Positions 8,176 through 17,144 are shown, counted from the first letter of the stretch. The stretch is DNA of 64,000 bases from Myxococcus guangdongensis (GCF_024198255.1 NZ_JAJVKW010000003.1:310001-374000), one strand, 5' to 3'. Program-made: numbers and translations. Notes: generated by a model from the letters alone, not told the origin.

Positions 8176-9258
8176 ATGTCCTCTCAAGACCTCGCCATGA
8201 GGCTCGCCCGCACGACGCTCGAGCTGTGCCGCATCTCCAGTCCCATCACGCAGGAAGGCCCCATCGCGGATTTCGTCGAGCGCTGGGCGCTCCAGCACTT
8301 CCCCCCTGGGGAGGTCTTCCGCGTGGGGCACACGTTGTTGCTCGGTCGACTGGAGGACCCTCGTCCCACGGTGGCGCTCATCGGCCACCTGGACACGGTG
8401 CCCGCGCACCCGAGCGACCAGGGACGTGAGCCTCGCATCGAGGGTGAGCGTGTCTTCGGCCTGGGTGCGTCGGACATGAAGGGTGGGCTGGCGGTGATGA
8501 TGGCGCTGGCGGAGGACCTCCGTCGCGACACGCTGCCCGTCAACCTGGCCTTCCTCTTCTACGAGCGTGAGGAGGGCGCCTATGCGGAGAGCGGCCTCAT
8601 CCCGCTGTTCGCGGCGCGCCCGGACCTGGCGAAGGTGAAGTTCGGCATCGCGATGGAGCCCACGGACAGCGAGGTGCAGGTGGGCTGCGTCGGCTCCATG
8701 CAGGTGACGGTGCGCTTCGGCGGACGCAGCGCGCACTCGGCGCGGCCGTGGCAGGGGGAGAACGCCATCCACAAGGCGGGCCCGTTCCTCACGGAGCTGT
8801 TGGCGCGGCAGCGGGTGGAGGTGGACGTGCAGGGCTTCCGCTTCTACGAGGTCATCAACGCCACGCTCGCCAAGGGGGGCCGCGCGCGCAACGTCATCCC
8901 CGAGTCGTTCGAGCTGAACCTCAACTACCGCTTCGCGCCGGGCAAGAGCATCGAGCAGGCGAAGGCGGATGTGCACGCGCTCGTCGCGGGGAGGGCGGAG
9001 GTCATCATCACGGATGCCTCGCCCAGCGGGCCCGTGGTGGCGGGCAATCCGCTGTTCCAGAAGCTGCTGGCCATCACCGGGCTGCCCGCCGCGTCGAAGC
9101 AGGCGTGGACGGACGTGGCTCGCTTTGGTGAGTGGGGCGTGGACGCCATCAACTACGGGCCCGGTGAGACGGCGCAGGCGCATCAGGCCAACGAGAGCGC
9201 GCCCATTGCTCCGCTCGCGGTGGCGTACGAGAAGCTGGCCGCGTTCCTCAAGGGTTGA
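8176..9258 (+). CDS. dapE: Succinyl-diaminopimelate desuccinylase (DapE, M20 metallopeptidase)
   Basis: 360 residues of the M20 family. GHLDTVPAHP holds the metal His and the adjacent catalytic Asp, GASDMKGG the bridging Asp, and FYEREEGAY the Glu-Glu pair. The lid/dimerisation domain follows (VGSMQVTVRFGGRSAHSARPWQGENAIHKA), then NYGPGETAQAHQANE near the end with the last His ligand. It hydrolyses N-succinyl-L,L-diaminopimelate in the pathway that DapD enters. The actinobacterial-type sequence (no long insertion) fits DapE better than carboxypeptidase G2, but M20 substrates cannot be read with certainty from sequence. The start at 8176 has only a weak ribosome site. Confidence 0.85.
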   Translation: MSSQDLAMRLARTTLELCRISSPITQEGPIADFVERWALQHFPPGEVFRVGHTLLLGRLEDPRPTVALIGHLDTVPAHPSDQGREPRIEGERVFGLGASDMKGGLAVMMALAEDLRRDTLPVNLAFLFYEREEGAYAESGLIPLFAARPDLAKVKFGIAMEPTDSEVQVGCVGSMQVTVRFGGRSAHSARPWQGENAIHKAGPFLTELLARQRVEVDVQGFRFYEVINATLAKGGRARNVIPESFELNLNYRFAPGKSIEQAKADVHALVAGRAEVIITDASPSGPVVAGNPLFQKLLAITGLPAASKQAWTDVARFGEWGVDAINYGPGETAQAHQANESAPIAPLAVAYEKLAAFLKG

Positions 9259-9312
9259 GGGGTGGGCTTCGGCAAGGGACGCGTGGGCGGACTAGAGTCC
9301 ACGCCGTCCACC

Positions 9313-10473
9313 ATGTCGACGAGCCCTCCCGTGCCGTGGAGTCCCGTGTCCCCCGCCGAGGCCTCGTCCACCGGGGCTCGGTGGGGACTGTCGTCCCGGT
9401 GGTTCTGGCCCGTGGTGATTGGGGCCGGATACACGGTGCTCGCGCTGCTCTATGGGGCGCAGCTCTTCGTGTACCGCGCCTCGCACGGGGAGCCGCCGCG
9501 CCTGGGCGAGGCCCTGCTGACGGGCGCGTGTGTCTGGTACACCTGGGCGGCGCTCACGCCGTTCGTGCTGGCGGTGGCGCGTCGCATTCGCTCGATGGGC
9601 CGGCCGTGGTTCGTGCAGTTGTTGCTGCACTTGGTGCCCGGGGTGGGCTTCGCGGTGCTGGCGCTGGGGCTGTTCGCGGTGCTGCGCGAGTGGCTGGTGG
9701 TGGAGGTCAGCGGCGGTGCGTCCGCGGCGTGGACGTACTTCCTGTTCATCGCGTCGAAGACGACGGACTTCGACCTGCTCATCTACTTCTCCCTGGTGGG
9801 CATGGAGGCCGCGGTGGCGTCCGCCCGGCGGATGCGCGAGGAGGCGGTGCGCGCGTCCCAGCTGGAGGCGCAGCTCGCTCAGGCCCAACTGCAGCTCTTG
9901 CGCAGCCAGCTGCAGCCCCACTTCCTGTTCAATACGTTGCACGCCATCTCCGCCCTGATGCACCGGGACGTGGAGTCCGCGGACCGGATGGTGGGGCAGT
10001 TGAGCGAGCTGCTCCGCTCGAGCCTGGAGCGCGATGGGCGACACGAGGTCCCGCTCTCCGAGGAGCTGGAGCTGCTGTCTCCCTATCTAGACATCGAGCG
10101 CACGCGCTTCTCGGACCGGCTCCAGGTGGACGTCGACGTGGCGGAGGACGCGAGGGACGCGCTGGTGCCGTCGTTGTTGCTCCAGCCGCTGGTGGAGAAC
10201 GCCATCCGCCATGGCATCGCGCCGCGCAGGGGACCTGGGAGGGTCTGGGTCCGGGTCCAGCGTGAGGGCGCGCGGTTGGCGTTGGAGGTGGAGGACGACG
10301 GGGTGGGGCCGCCGGTGGGGCGGACGGAGCTGGAGGAGGGAATCGGGCTGGGTGCCACGCGGGCGCGACTGCAGCGACTACACGGTGCCGAGCAATCGCT
10401 GACGTGGAAGGCGCGTGCGCCGAGCGGGTTCCTGCTCTCGCTCTCGCTGCCCTATCGGAGGACGCGGGCATGA
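9313..10473 (+). CDS. LytS/YehU-type sensor histidine kinase
   Basis: 386 residues from the ATG at 9313; a GTG at 9262 is an alternative. Four hydrophobic segments fill residues about 30-175 (PVVIGAGYTVLALLYGAQ, ALLTGACVWYTWAALTPFVLAV, LLLHLVPGVGFAVLALGLFAVL, DFDLLIYFSLVGMEAAVA). A short coiled coil leads into the HisKA_5/His_kinase domain with LRSQLQPHFLFNTLHAISALMH (phospho-His in PHFLFN), N box LLQPLVENAIRHG, and G boxes DDGVG and GIGLG. It phosphorylates the LytTR regulator encoded next, with which it overlaps by 4 bp (ATGA). No extracellular sensor domain, so the stimulus is probably in the membrane. Confidence 0.92.
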   Translation: MSTSPPVPWSPVSPAEASSTGARWGLSSRWFWPVVIGAGYTVLALLYGAQLFVYRASHGEPPRLGEALLTGACVWYTWAALTPFVLAVARRIRSMGRPWFVQLLLHLVPGVGFAVLALGLFAVLREWLVVEVSGGASAAWTYFLFIASKTTDFDLLIYFSLVGMEAAVASARRMREEAVRASQLEAQLAQAQLQLLRSQLQPHFLFNTLHAISALMHRDVESADRMVGQLSELLRSSLERDGRHEVPLSEELELLSPYLDIERTRFSDRLQVDVDVAEDARDALVPSLLLQPLVENAIRHGIAPRRGPGRVWVRVQREGARLALEVEDDGVGPPVGRTELEEGIGLGATRARLQRLHGAEQSLTWKARAPSGFLLSLSLPYRRTRA

Positions 10474-11228
10474 CGGTGCGCACGCTCATCGTCGATGACG
10501 AGCCGCTGGCGCGCGAGCGGCTGCGGACGTTGCTGGCATCGGAGACGGACCTGCATCCGGTGGTGGAGTGTGGGGACGGACAGGAGGCGCTGGAGGTGCT
10601 GGCGCGCGAGCGGCCGGCGCTGGTGTTCCTGGATGTGGAGATGCCGGAGCGGGACGGGTTCGGCGTGCTGGCGGAGATGGGGCAGACACCTCCTCCCGTG
10701 GTCGTCTTCGTCACCGCATGGCCGCAGCACGCCCTGCGCGCGTTCGATGCCGCCGCGGTGGACTACCTGCTCAAGCCGTTCACGGTGGAGCGCTTCCGGC
10801 GCACGTTGACGCGGGTTCGGGAGCGACTGACGGCGCCTCCAGGCGATTTGCGGCAGCAGCTCCAGCGGATGTTCCAGGAGCTGAAGCCGGAGCCCACGGA
10901 GCGGCTCGTGGTGAAGTCGGCGACCCGGACGCTGCTCGTGTCGGTGGAGGACCTGGACTGGGTGGAGTCCGCGGGGAACTACGTCACGCTGCATGTCGGC
11001 ACGGAGACACATCTGCTGCGCGAGACGATGGCGGAGCTGGAGGGACGGCTGCCGGCGCGACGGTTCGCGCGGGTGCACCGCTCGGCGCTCGTGAACGTGG
11101 ACCGGATTGTCTCCCTGTCCCCCACGCTGTCCGGGGACCACAGGCTGGTGCTGAAGGATGGACAGGAGCTGACGCTGAGCCGCACATATCGGACCCGACT
11201 GGAGCAGGTGCTCGGCCATCCGCTGTGA
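10470..11228 (+). CDS. LytTR-family response regulator
   Basis: 252 residues. Receiver domain 1-115: acidic pair in IVDDEPLARERL, phospho-acceptor Asp in VFLDVEMPERDGF, Thr in FVTAW, Lys in YLLKPF. LytTR DNA-binding domain about 145-250 (LVVKSATRTLLVSVEDLDWVESAGNYVTLHVG ... FARVHRSALVNVDRIVSL). Translationally coupled to the preceding kinase. Such pairs control cell-surface, autolysis or nutrient genes; the targets here are unknown. The gene ends 6 bp from the stop of a convergent gene. Confidence 0.93.
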   Translation: MTVRTLIVDDEPLARERLRTLLASETDLHPVVECGDGQEALEVLARERPALVFLDVEMPERDGFGVLAEMGQTPPPVVVFVTAWPQHALRAFDAAAVDYLLKPFTVERFRRTLTRVRERLTAPPGDLRQQLQRMFQELKPEPTERLVVKSATRTLLVSVEDLDWVESAGNYVTLHVGTETHLLRETMAELEGRLPARRFARVHRSALVNVDRIVSLSPTLSGDHRLVLKDGQELTLSRTYRTRLEQVLGHPL

Positions 11229-11234
11229 GCCGCG

Positions 11235-11657
11235 TCAGTCCTCTTCGAGCAGGGCGAGGGCGAGGGGCTTCGTCGTCCGGTTCAGGTTGATGGGCGACAC
11301 CGCGCGGATGCGCTCCACCGACTCGCGGTCCCCGAGCAGCGCGAGCCCCAGGGAGGCCAGCCCATATTCGTGACAGGAGTTCGTCCTGGCGAAGAACGAC
11401 TCGTCGAACACCCGCCTCAGCGTCGCAATCGCCCCTGTGTCCCCCGCGAGCGCCTGACGCGCGGCCGCCGCGAGCTTCCCGTAGCCCATGGCGTCGTCTC
11501 CGCCCCACCGCGTGGGCGACTCCCAGTGGACCACCTGCTCCAACAAGAGCGCCCGCGCGCGCTCCACGAGCTTCTGCCGTTCCTCGGCCGTCATGATGTC
11601 GGAGAGGGTAACCCCCTCCGAGGTGCCCCTGACAGCGGGACACTCATCCTTCGCCAT
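11235..11657 (-). CDS. Hypothetical helical protein
   Basis: 140 residues, largely alpha-helical with an Ala/Leu/Arg-rich pattern like a short HEAT or ARM repeat (AMGYGKLAAAARQALAGDTGAIATLRRVFDESF, YGLASLGLALLGDRESVERI). No signal, no membrane segment, no catalytic motif. The ATG at 11657 is preceded by a GGGAGGG, though rather far away (about 12 nt); Met22 is a possible shorter start. Single gene, convergent with the LytTR regulator. I do not recognise the family. Confidence 0.7.
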   Translation of the reverse strand: MAKDECPAVRGTSEGVTLSDIMTAEERQKLVERARALLLEQVVHWESPTRWGGDDAMGYGKLAAAARQALAGDTGAIATLRRVFDESFFARTNSCHEYGLASLGLALLGDRESVERIRAVSPINLNRTTKPLALALLEED

Positions 11658-11772
11658 CCGCGTCTCGTCCCTCCCCTCCGCGTCTCATCCCATCGCCGCC
11701 CCACGGTGACGCGCGCTCCTTAGCCTCGTCCGCGCGATGGGGGGCACGACGCCTCTCCAGGAGGACTCGGAC

Positions 11773-12927
11773 ATGCGGCAGGTCATCTGTGTGGGATTGG
11801 CATCACTCATCACCGCTTGCGCGACCGGCCGGTCCGCCCAGGCCGCCAACGCTGGCACCGCCGCGGAGCAGGGGCGCCCCTTCAGCGAGGCCGCCGTCAC
11901 CGTGATGCAGGCCTACGACCTGGAGAGCCGCTTCGATGACGCCGTGTCGCTCGGCCAGTTCGCCAGTGCGCGCGCTCGGACCCTGAAGGACCCGGGGGGC
12001 GAAGCCCGCATCCTCGCCGAGCAGGGCCGCGTCATGTCCCGCATGCTCCGTCACCGGCCCGGGATGGACACCACCCAGGTGCTCGACGTGCTGCGCCGCG
12101 CCCGCCACCTCGCCGACGCCTCCGGGGATGCCCGCGCCCGCGTCGCCGCGCTCGATGCCGAGGGCATGTTCCACTACTTCATCGTGCTCCTCACCGGCCA
12201 GGGCGAGTGGGCCCCCGTCGTCTCCCTCTTCGAGCAGGCCCGAGACCTCGCCGCGTCCGCCGGTGACACGCGAGGTCACCTCGACGCCCTGTTCCACCTG
12301 GGCCTCACCCAACAGTTCCAGGGACAGACCGAGGCCGCGAGGTCGACCTACGCGCAGGGCCTGTCCCTCGCCCGCGCCTCGAACGATGTCCTGATGGAGT
12401 CCTACAACCTTCGCCACCTCGCCTCCCTCGACGAAGACCGGGGCGAGCTCGACTCCGCCATCACCCGGTATGAACAGTCCCTGCGGCTGCGTGAGCAGGT
12501 CGGCTTCGCCACCGGCCAGATGTTCGCCCTGGTCGCGCTGGCCAACGTGCGCTCGCGCAAGGACCCGAAGGACGCCCAGGCCCTGGTGCTCTCCGAGAAG
12601 GCCCTCGCCCTGGCGCGCGAGGTGAAGGACCCCGCCGGCCAGCGCGAGGCCCACACCTCCCTCGGCCGGCTCCACCTGCGTCGGGGGGACGTCCCCGCCG
12701 CGCTGCCCCATCTGGAGCAGGCCCTCACCAACGCGGAGTCCCACGAGGACTGGTGGTCCGCGGTCGATGCGTTGCTGGAGCTGGGCCGGGCCCACGCGCT
12801 GCTCGGGGAGAAGGCGCGCGTCGAGGAGCGACTGCGGCGCGCGCGCACCGTGGCTTCCTCACGAGGACTGAAGGAAGCGCTCGAGCAGGTGGAGAAGGCG
12901 GAGCGCGAACTCGGCTACGCACCCTGA
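11773..12927 (+). CDS. TPR-repeat lipoprotein
   Basis: 384 residues. The start at 11773 has a GGAGGA 8 nt upstream and gives a compact lipoprotein signal (MRQVICVGLASLITAC, Cys16); the ATG 36 bp earlier would bury it. From residue about 40 to the end are eight or so tetratricopeptide-like helical pairs (ARVAALDAEGMFHYFIVLL, GHLDALFHLGLTQQFQGQTEAARSTYAQGLSLAR, ESYNLRHLASLDEDRGELDSAITRYEQSLRLRE, AHTSLGRLHLRRGDVPAALPHLEQAL). A protein-protein interaction scaffold anchored in a membrane, inner or outer not decidable. No neighbour on this strand suggests a pathway. Confidence 0.85.
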   Translation: MRQVICVGLASLITACATGRSAQAANAGTAAEQGRPFSEAAVTVMQAYDLESRFDDAVSLGQFASARARTLKDPGGEARILAEQGRVMSRMLRHRPGMDTTQVLDVLRRARHLADASGDARARVAALDAEGMFHYFIVLLTGQGEWAPVVSLFEQARDLAASAGDTRGHLDALFHLGLTQQFQGQTEAARSTYAQGLSLARASNDVLMESYNLRHLASLDEDRGELDSAITRYEQSLRLREQVGFATGQMFALVALANVRSRKDPKDAQALVLSEKALALAREVKDPAGQREAHTSLGRLHLRRGDVPAALPHLEQALTNAESHEDWWSAVDALLELGRAHALLGEKARVEERLRRARTVASSRGLKEALEQVEKAERELGYAP

Positions 12928-13057
12928 TGCGCGAAGCTCGACGCGCCATTCGTCCGCTGTCGTTCATCTTCGCGAGGGGGAGGGCTCTCATCGCGCGCGC
13001 ACAGGCGTACGCTGCGTTTCGTATCGCCAGTTGTTCTCGTTCACCGGAGGAGATGGA

Positions 13058-13450
13058 ATGACTCACGAGACCGTCAATTCGCAGATCACCGACAGCCTGG
13101 CCCCCTCGGAGATGGCCACGGCTCCCTCGACGCCCTCGACGCGCAAGTCGTCCACGCGGCGCCGTGGCGCCACGAAGAAGGCGTCGGGTCGCACCGGTGC
13201 TCGCGCGAAGAAGACCACCTCGCGCCGCAAGGCCGCGGCGAAGCGCACGACCACGCGCGGGAAGACCGCGCGCAAGAAGACCCCGGCCCGGAGCAAGCGG
13301 GGCGGTGCTCGCAAGACGACCGCGCGTCGGACCGGAACGGCGGGCCGCACCGCTCGCAAGAGCCCGGCCCGTGGCCGCACCACCGCGCGCAAGGGCGCCG
13401 CTCGCAAGGGCGCGGCCCGGAAGACCTCGCGTCGCACCCCGCGTCGCTAG
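13058..13450 (+). CDS. Histone H1-like basic DNA-binding protein
   Basis: 130 residues. After about 30 Ser/Thr-rich residues the protein is almost entirely Arg, Lys, Ala, Thr and Gly, with repeated short blocks such as RRKAAAKRTTTRGKTARKKTPARSKRGGARKTTARRT, like eukaryotic H1 tails and bacterial Hc1/AlgP-type proteins. It should bind DNA non-specifically and be intrinsically disordered. GGAGGA 7 nt ahead of the ATG (13058) sets the start against an in-frame codon at 13031. Isolated gene on this strand. The antisense frames are long only because of the codon bias of Arg/Ala-rich sequence. Confidence 0.82.
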   Translation: MTHETVNSQITDSLAPSEMATAPSTPSTRKSSTRRRGATKKASGRTGARAKKTTSRRKAAAKRTTTRGKTARKKTPARSKRGGARKTTARRTGTAGRTARKSPARGRTTARKGAARKGAARKTSRRTPRR

Positions 13451-13694
13451 GCGCCATGTCCCCACGCGCTGGTGAGCCGTCCGCCTCGGGATGCAGGTGC
13501 CTTCCGAGCGGCGGCTGACCGGACTTCCCGGCGCGAAGGCCCCTCGCCCCACACGCCGCTGACGTGCCCCGTTCGAGGCCCGGTGGGCTCAGCCGCCCCG
13601 GCGCCACGCACCCATCCCGCGATGCTGGACCCGACCCGAGGCCTGGCGCCTCTCGTCGCGGCGTGCGCCGGAAGTGTCCGTGCCATCCGAAGGC

Positions 13695-13725
13695 CGAGGG
13701 CCCCGAGTCGCGCTCGAGGCCCTCG
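13695..13725. terminator. Hairpin between convergent genes
   Basis: CGAGGGCC (13695-13702) and GGCCCTCG (13718-13725) form a perfect 8-bp stem. Inside it CGAG and CTCG pair again around TCGCG. It sits 8 bp from the stop codon of the minus-strand beta-propeller lipoprotein gene. No U tract. The rest of 13451-13732 shows no gene. Confidence 0.5.
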
Positions 13726-13732
13726 CAGGCGC

Positions 13733-15304
13733 CTACTGCTTCATGCGCAGCAGGAACAAATCACTGCGCGCCGGCGCGCGCCGCCCGGTGCCGAAGTCCG
13801 AGTTGCGGTCCGTGTGACCGAACAGCAGGACATCACCGTCCGGGAGCATGCCCACGAAGCGGATGTCCTCCACGCCGTACAGCTCGCCTCTGGGTTGAGG
13901 CGGGTCGGAGATGTACAGCTTCAGCCCGAGCGACGCGCCATCCGAGGCGTAGCGCAGCGCCACCGGCTGCGCCGAGCCCAGTCCATCCGGCCCCGCCGCG
14001 CCATCCACGATGAGCGAGTACGTGAAGCCGCCCACCACGACCTCGCCCGAGGGCTTCACCCCGAGCGCCCCGGCCTGGAGCCCATCGCCCAGGTTGCGGC
14101 TCCAGCGCGCCTTGCCCATCGCATCCGCGGACACGAGGAACGGGCTCGCCCGGTACGCGTGTCCCTGGAGCTTCGCCGTCCCCCAGGACACCGTGCCCAG
14201 GAAGGACCCGAGCGCCACCACCGAGCCCTGCTCATCCACCCCCACGTCGCTCACCGTGCCCTTCGCCTGCGCGAGCGGCCGCGCCCAGGCCTGGGCCCCC
14301 GTCGGCAGATACGCCGCGACGAAGGGGCTGCCCTCGGCGGCGCCCTCTGAGCTCTGCGTCCCGAAGCGGACCGCGCCCACGTAGCGCCCGCCCACCACCA
14401 GGTGCCCGTCCGGGCCCAGCGCCATCGTGGTGATGAGGATGCGCGCCCCCTGACCCTCCGTCCGTCCGACGCTCAGCGCGTGCTCGGGCTTTCCCTCCAC
14501 CGAGTACGTCACCACCACCGCGCCGGAGCCGACCACGCCCTCGCCAAAGTCGGTGGAGCCGGAGGTGTTGAACGCGACCATCGGCCGCCCCTGTACGTCG
14601 AGCAGCAGGTCCGCCACCGTCGCATCCCCCCCGGGGACTCGCGCCGTCCAGAGGAGGTTGCCCGCCGGGTCCAACCGCGCCACGAACGCGCCGTCGCCCA
14701 GCTCCTGGGGCTCGAAGTCCACCAGCCCCCGCGCATCCACGGCCACGAAGAGTCCACCCTCCGGGGCCGGCGCGACGCGTGCATTCACCTCCGCGAGCAG
14801 GGACTCCGGCGTCTCCGCCACGCGCACCGGATAGGCGCGTGTCCACCGCACCTCGCCCGTCTGCGTGCGTCGGGTGAGCACCAGCCGCACGGTGTTGTCC
14901 GTGGGCTGACGCTCCTGGAGGTCGTCCCACTCGTATTGCGCCGCCGTGAGGATGTCGCCGTTGGCGTCCACCGCGGCGCCCAGCGCCAGGTCATCCTGCG
15001 CGGTGCCCTCGCGCGCCATCCACAGCGTGCTCCCCGTCGTCGCCGGTGGCGGCGGAGGTGGAGGCTCCATGGGAGGAGGCCCCGCGTCGGGCGTCCCCGC
15101 GTCTCCTTCAGGAGGTGGCGTGCCCGCGTCCTCCTCGGGCGCGGGGAGCTCCTGCGCGGGTTCGGGGCAGCCCCCTCGACGTGGTTCGCTCACACAATCG
15201 GATGGGTCCTCCGTGTCCGCGTCATCACAGCCTGTCAGCCATCCCGCCCAACCCAGCGCTGTCGCGCACGCGACAGTCCGCAACCACCGCCGCCCTGGAT
15301 GCAT
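13733..15304 (-). CDS. Beta-propeller-like lipoprotein with Pro-rich linker
   Basis: 523 residues. Lipoprotein signal with lipobox Cys26 (WAGWLTGC), then an acidic and proline-rich linker of EDAGTPPPEGDAGTPDAG type that is frequent in myxobacterial surface lipoproteins. From residue about 95 onward come repeated strands such as DLALGAAVDANGDILTAAQYE, LLDVQGRPMVAFNTSGSTDFG, VSDVGVDEQGSVVALGSFLGTVSWG, GEVVVGGFTYSL, the pattern of SBBP/NHL-like beta-propeller repeats. Likely on the cell surface or in the periplasm, binding rather than catalytic. Its Shine-Dalgarno sequence lies inside a hairpin (separate entry). Confidence 0.85.
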   Translation of the reverse strand: MHPGRRWLRTVACATALGWAGWLTGCDDADTEDPSDCVSEPRRGGCPEPAQELPAPEEDAGTPPPEGDAGTPDAGPPPMEPPPPPPPATTGSTLWMAREGTAQDDLALGAAVDANGDILTAAQYEWDDLQERQPTDNTVRLVLTRRTQTGEVRWTRAYPVRVAETPESLLAEVNARVAPAPEGGLFVAVDARGLVDFEPQELGDGAFVARLDPAGNLLWTARVPGGDATVADLLLDVQGRPMVAFNTSGSTDFGEGVVGSGAVVVTYSVEGKPEHALSVGRTEGQGARILITTMALGPDGHLVVGGRYVGAVRFGTQSSEGAAEGSPFVAAYLPTGAQAWARPLAQAKGTVSDVGVDEQGSVVALGSFLGTVSWGTAKLQGHAYRASPFLVSADAMGKARWSRNLGDGLQAGALGVKPSGEVVVGGFTYSLIVDGAAGPDGLGSAQPVALRYASDGASLGLKLYISDPPQPRGELYGVEDIRFVGMLPDGDVLLFGHTDRNSDFGTGRRAPARSDLFLLRMKQ

Positions 15305-15310
15305 GAAGCC

Positions 15311-15328
15311 CCCTCCGCACTCGGAGGG
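15311..15328 (-). promoter_or_regulatory. Hairpin covering the ribosome binding site of the beta-propeller lipoprotein gene
   Basis: Read on the minus strand, CCCTCCG, a 4-nt AGTG loop and CGGAGGG form a perfect 7-bp stem. The 3' arm is the Shine-Dalgarno sequence of the gene starting at 15304, so translation initiation could be gated by opening of the stem. Seen directly; the regulatory role is inference. Confidence 0.45.
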
Positions 15329-15494
15329 TCTCCATGCTGGTAGGTGCCAGCAATACCGTGTGCGATGTCTGCTCGGTCGCCCGCTCCGACGCGCGCGTCG
15401 CGCTTCCCTCGAGGAGCGGACGCGTGGCCCCTGCGCGAACGCTCCGTCGCCACGGAGGGCGGCGCGTTACCCACGTGCGGGCACGCGCCTTCCC

Positions 15495-16790
15495 TCAGCG
15501 CCAGAAGCCGATGGACAGGCCGACGTTGGTGTAGCGGCTCGCCAGGTCGAAGGAGGCGTTGATGGACCAGTCCTCCCAGTAGCGCAGGATGAACACCTCG
15601 AAGCCGCCGGTGAGGTGCGGACGCGGCGGGCGACCATCGAAGGGCGAGGGCTCCGCGTACACCCCCGCGCGCAGGCGAATCATCCCCGGCACGGTGTCGT
15701 GCTCCACGCCCAGCCGGGGCGCGAACTCGGAGGTGTGGCCCACGAGCTGCTCCTGCGCCGTGGACGCGAAGGTGCGCAGCGGCACCGCGTTGTCCACGCC
15801 GGACAAGAGGTCCACCTGCGCGCTGATGAGCCACCGTCCCGCGGGCGCGTCCCGGGGCTCCTCCTCCGGCACCGGCAGCGCGTCCCCGTCCACGAGCAGC
15901 TGCCGCCGCGCCGCGGGGGACAGGCGGTTGTAGCGCTCCGAGCCTTCGCCCAGCCGCCAGCTCGCGCCCAGGGACAGCACCGCGGGCGACACCACCGCGC
16001 TGAACAGCGTGCGGTCCGCCAGCACCGGCGCCTGGCCGTCCTTGCGGCGCCAGTCCGCCACCACCTCCGGCCGCACGGTGACGCCCAGTCGCCAGGCGCG
16101 CCCATGGGGGCGGTACAGCATGTCCACGGCGACGCCGGTGTCGCCGTAGCGCCAGTCCTCTCCGCCGGAGGCCAGCCGGAAGGTCGCCTGCGCCGCGTAG
16201 ATGCCCAGCGCGAGGATGAAGTCGTCCTGGCCGAAGGACACCGCGCCCGCCAGCACCGACTGCGTCATGGACACGCGGATGCGCTCGCTGTCCGTCGCGC
16301 ACGCCACCGTCGCGCAGTAGGTGACGGCGCTGTTGCGCAGCGCGAAGCCGATGCCGAAGCGCTTGTATTGCAGCAGCAGGCCGCCCAACAGCTGCCGCCG
16401 GTCCTGGGACTCATCCGCGCGGCCGTCGTTGTCCACGTCGCGCGCGCGTCCACTGGTGAACGGCAGGTCCAGCCAGGACAGGGTGACGCCCAAATCCCAG
16501 TCCTTCTCCAGCGCGGGGCCCCGGTGGGCCAGCGCCGCCAGGTTGCTGGGGAAGCCCGCCGCGCCCTCGGCGATGCCCACGTAGGCGCCGCCGAGCGCGA
16601 CGACGCGCGCCGAGCCCAACAGCGAGCCGGGGTTGAAGTACAGCCGCTCCGGCCGCGGCTCCGTGGGCGGCTCGTCCTGCGCGAGCGCGGCGGTGGACAG
16701 CACCACCACCGCGCACCCGACGAGCGCGCGCAGCCCCGCGAGCGCCCTGGAGGTCATCACGACGAAGACACTCACCGCGGGGGTGCTCAC
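15495..16790 (-). CDS. Outer-membrane beta-barrel protein (OmpP1/PorV-like)
   Basis: 431 residues from a GTG at 16790 that overlaps the TGA of the upstream gene. The ATG at 16757 would give a tidier Sec signal (MTSRALAGLRALVGCAVVVLSTAALA-Q). The N-terminus after the signal reads RLYFNPGSLLGSARVVALGGAYVGIAEGAAGFPSNLAAL, the plug-like start typical of FadL/OmpP1/PorV barrels. Alternating amphipathic strands with aromatic ends continue to the terminal residues SIGFWR, a classical outer-membrane-protein C-terminus with aromatic at -2. Transport substrate unknown. Translationally coupled to the phhB-like gene. Confidence 0.82.
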   Translation of the reverse strand: MSTPAVSVFVVMTSRALAGLRALVGCAVVVLSTAALAQDEPPTEPRPERLYFNPGSLLGSARVVALGGAYVGIAEGAAGFPSNLAALAHRGPALEKDWDLGVTLSWLDLPFTSGRARDVDNDGRADESQDRRQLLGGLLLQYKRFGIGFALRNSAVTYCATVACATDSERIRVSMTQSVLAGAVSFGQDDFILALGIYAAQATFRLASGGEDWRYGDTGVAVDMLYRPHGRAWRLGVTVRPEVVADWRRKDGQAPVLADRTLFSAVVSPAVLSLGASWRLGEGSERYNRLSPAARRQLLVDGDALPVPEEEPRDAPAGRWLISAQVDLLSGVDNAVPLRTFASTAQEQLVGHTSEFAPRLGVEHDTVPGMIRLRAGVYAEPSPFDGRPPRPHLTGGFEVFILRYWEDWSINASFDLASRYTNVGLSIGFWR

Positions 16791-17098
16791 TTCTGGGGCA
16801 CCACCTCGGCGAAGAGCCGGTCCGCCTCATGGGCCAGGTCGGTGTCCTTGGCCGTCAGCCCGTTGGAGTCGTGCGTGACGAGCGCCAGCGTCACCTTGCG
16901 CCAGCGGATGTCGATGTCCGGGTGGTGGTCCGCCTTCTCGGCGGCGTGCGCCACGCGCTCCACGAAGGCGATGCCCGCGAGGAAGGACGGGGCTTCGTAG
17001 GTGCGGCGAATCATCCCGCCTTCGTGCTTCCACTCGGGATGCTGGGCGAGGAAGGACTGGAGGGCCTCGGGCGCGAGCAGGGGGGCTTTCTGGGGCAT
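16787..17098 (-). CDS. phhB: Pterin-4a-carbinolamine dehydratase
   Basis: 103 residues. The active-site signature EKADHHPDIDIRWRKVTLALVTH carries the paired His and His-Pro of the PCD/DCoH family, and the length is normal. It dehydrates 4a-hydroxytetrahydropterin to recycle tetrahydrobiopterin-type cofactors for aromatic amino-acid hydroxylases; some bacterial homologues have regulatory roles. AAGGAGGG 7 nt before the ATG at 17098 fixes the start. No phenylalanine hydroxylase gene is in the window, so the metabolic link is open. The stop overlaps the next gene's GTG. Confidence 0.93.
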   Translation of the reverse strand: MPQKAPLLAPEALQSFLAQHPEWKHEGGMIRRTYEAPSFLAGIAFVERVAHAAEKADHHPDIDIRWRKVTLALVTHDSNGLTAKDTDLAHEADRLFAEVVPQK

Positions 17099-17144
17099 GG
17101 TGCCCTCCTTCATATCCGCTTGGCCGCCCGAGGAAAGCACCCCG

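Noticed and set aside
13472..14350. Arg/Pro-rich plus-strand frame across the end of the beta-propeller lipoprotein gene
   Set aside because: No domain or ribosome site; the minus-strand lipoprotein is complete over this stretch.
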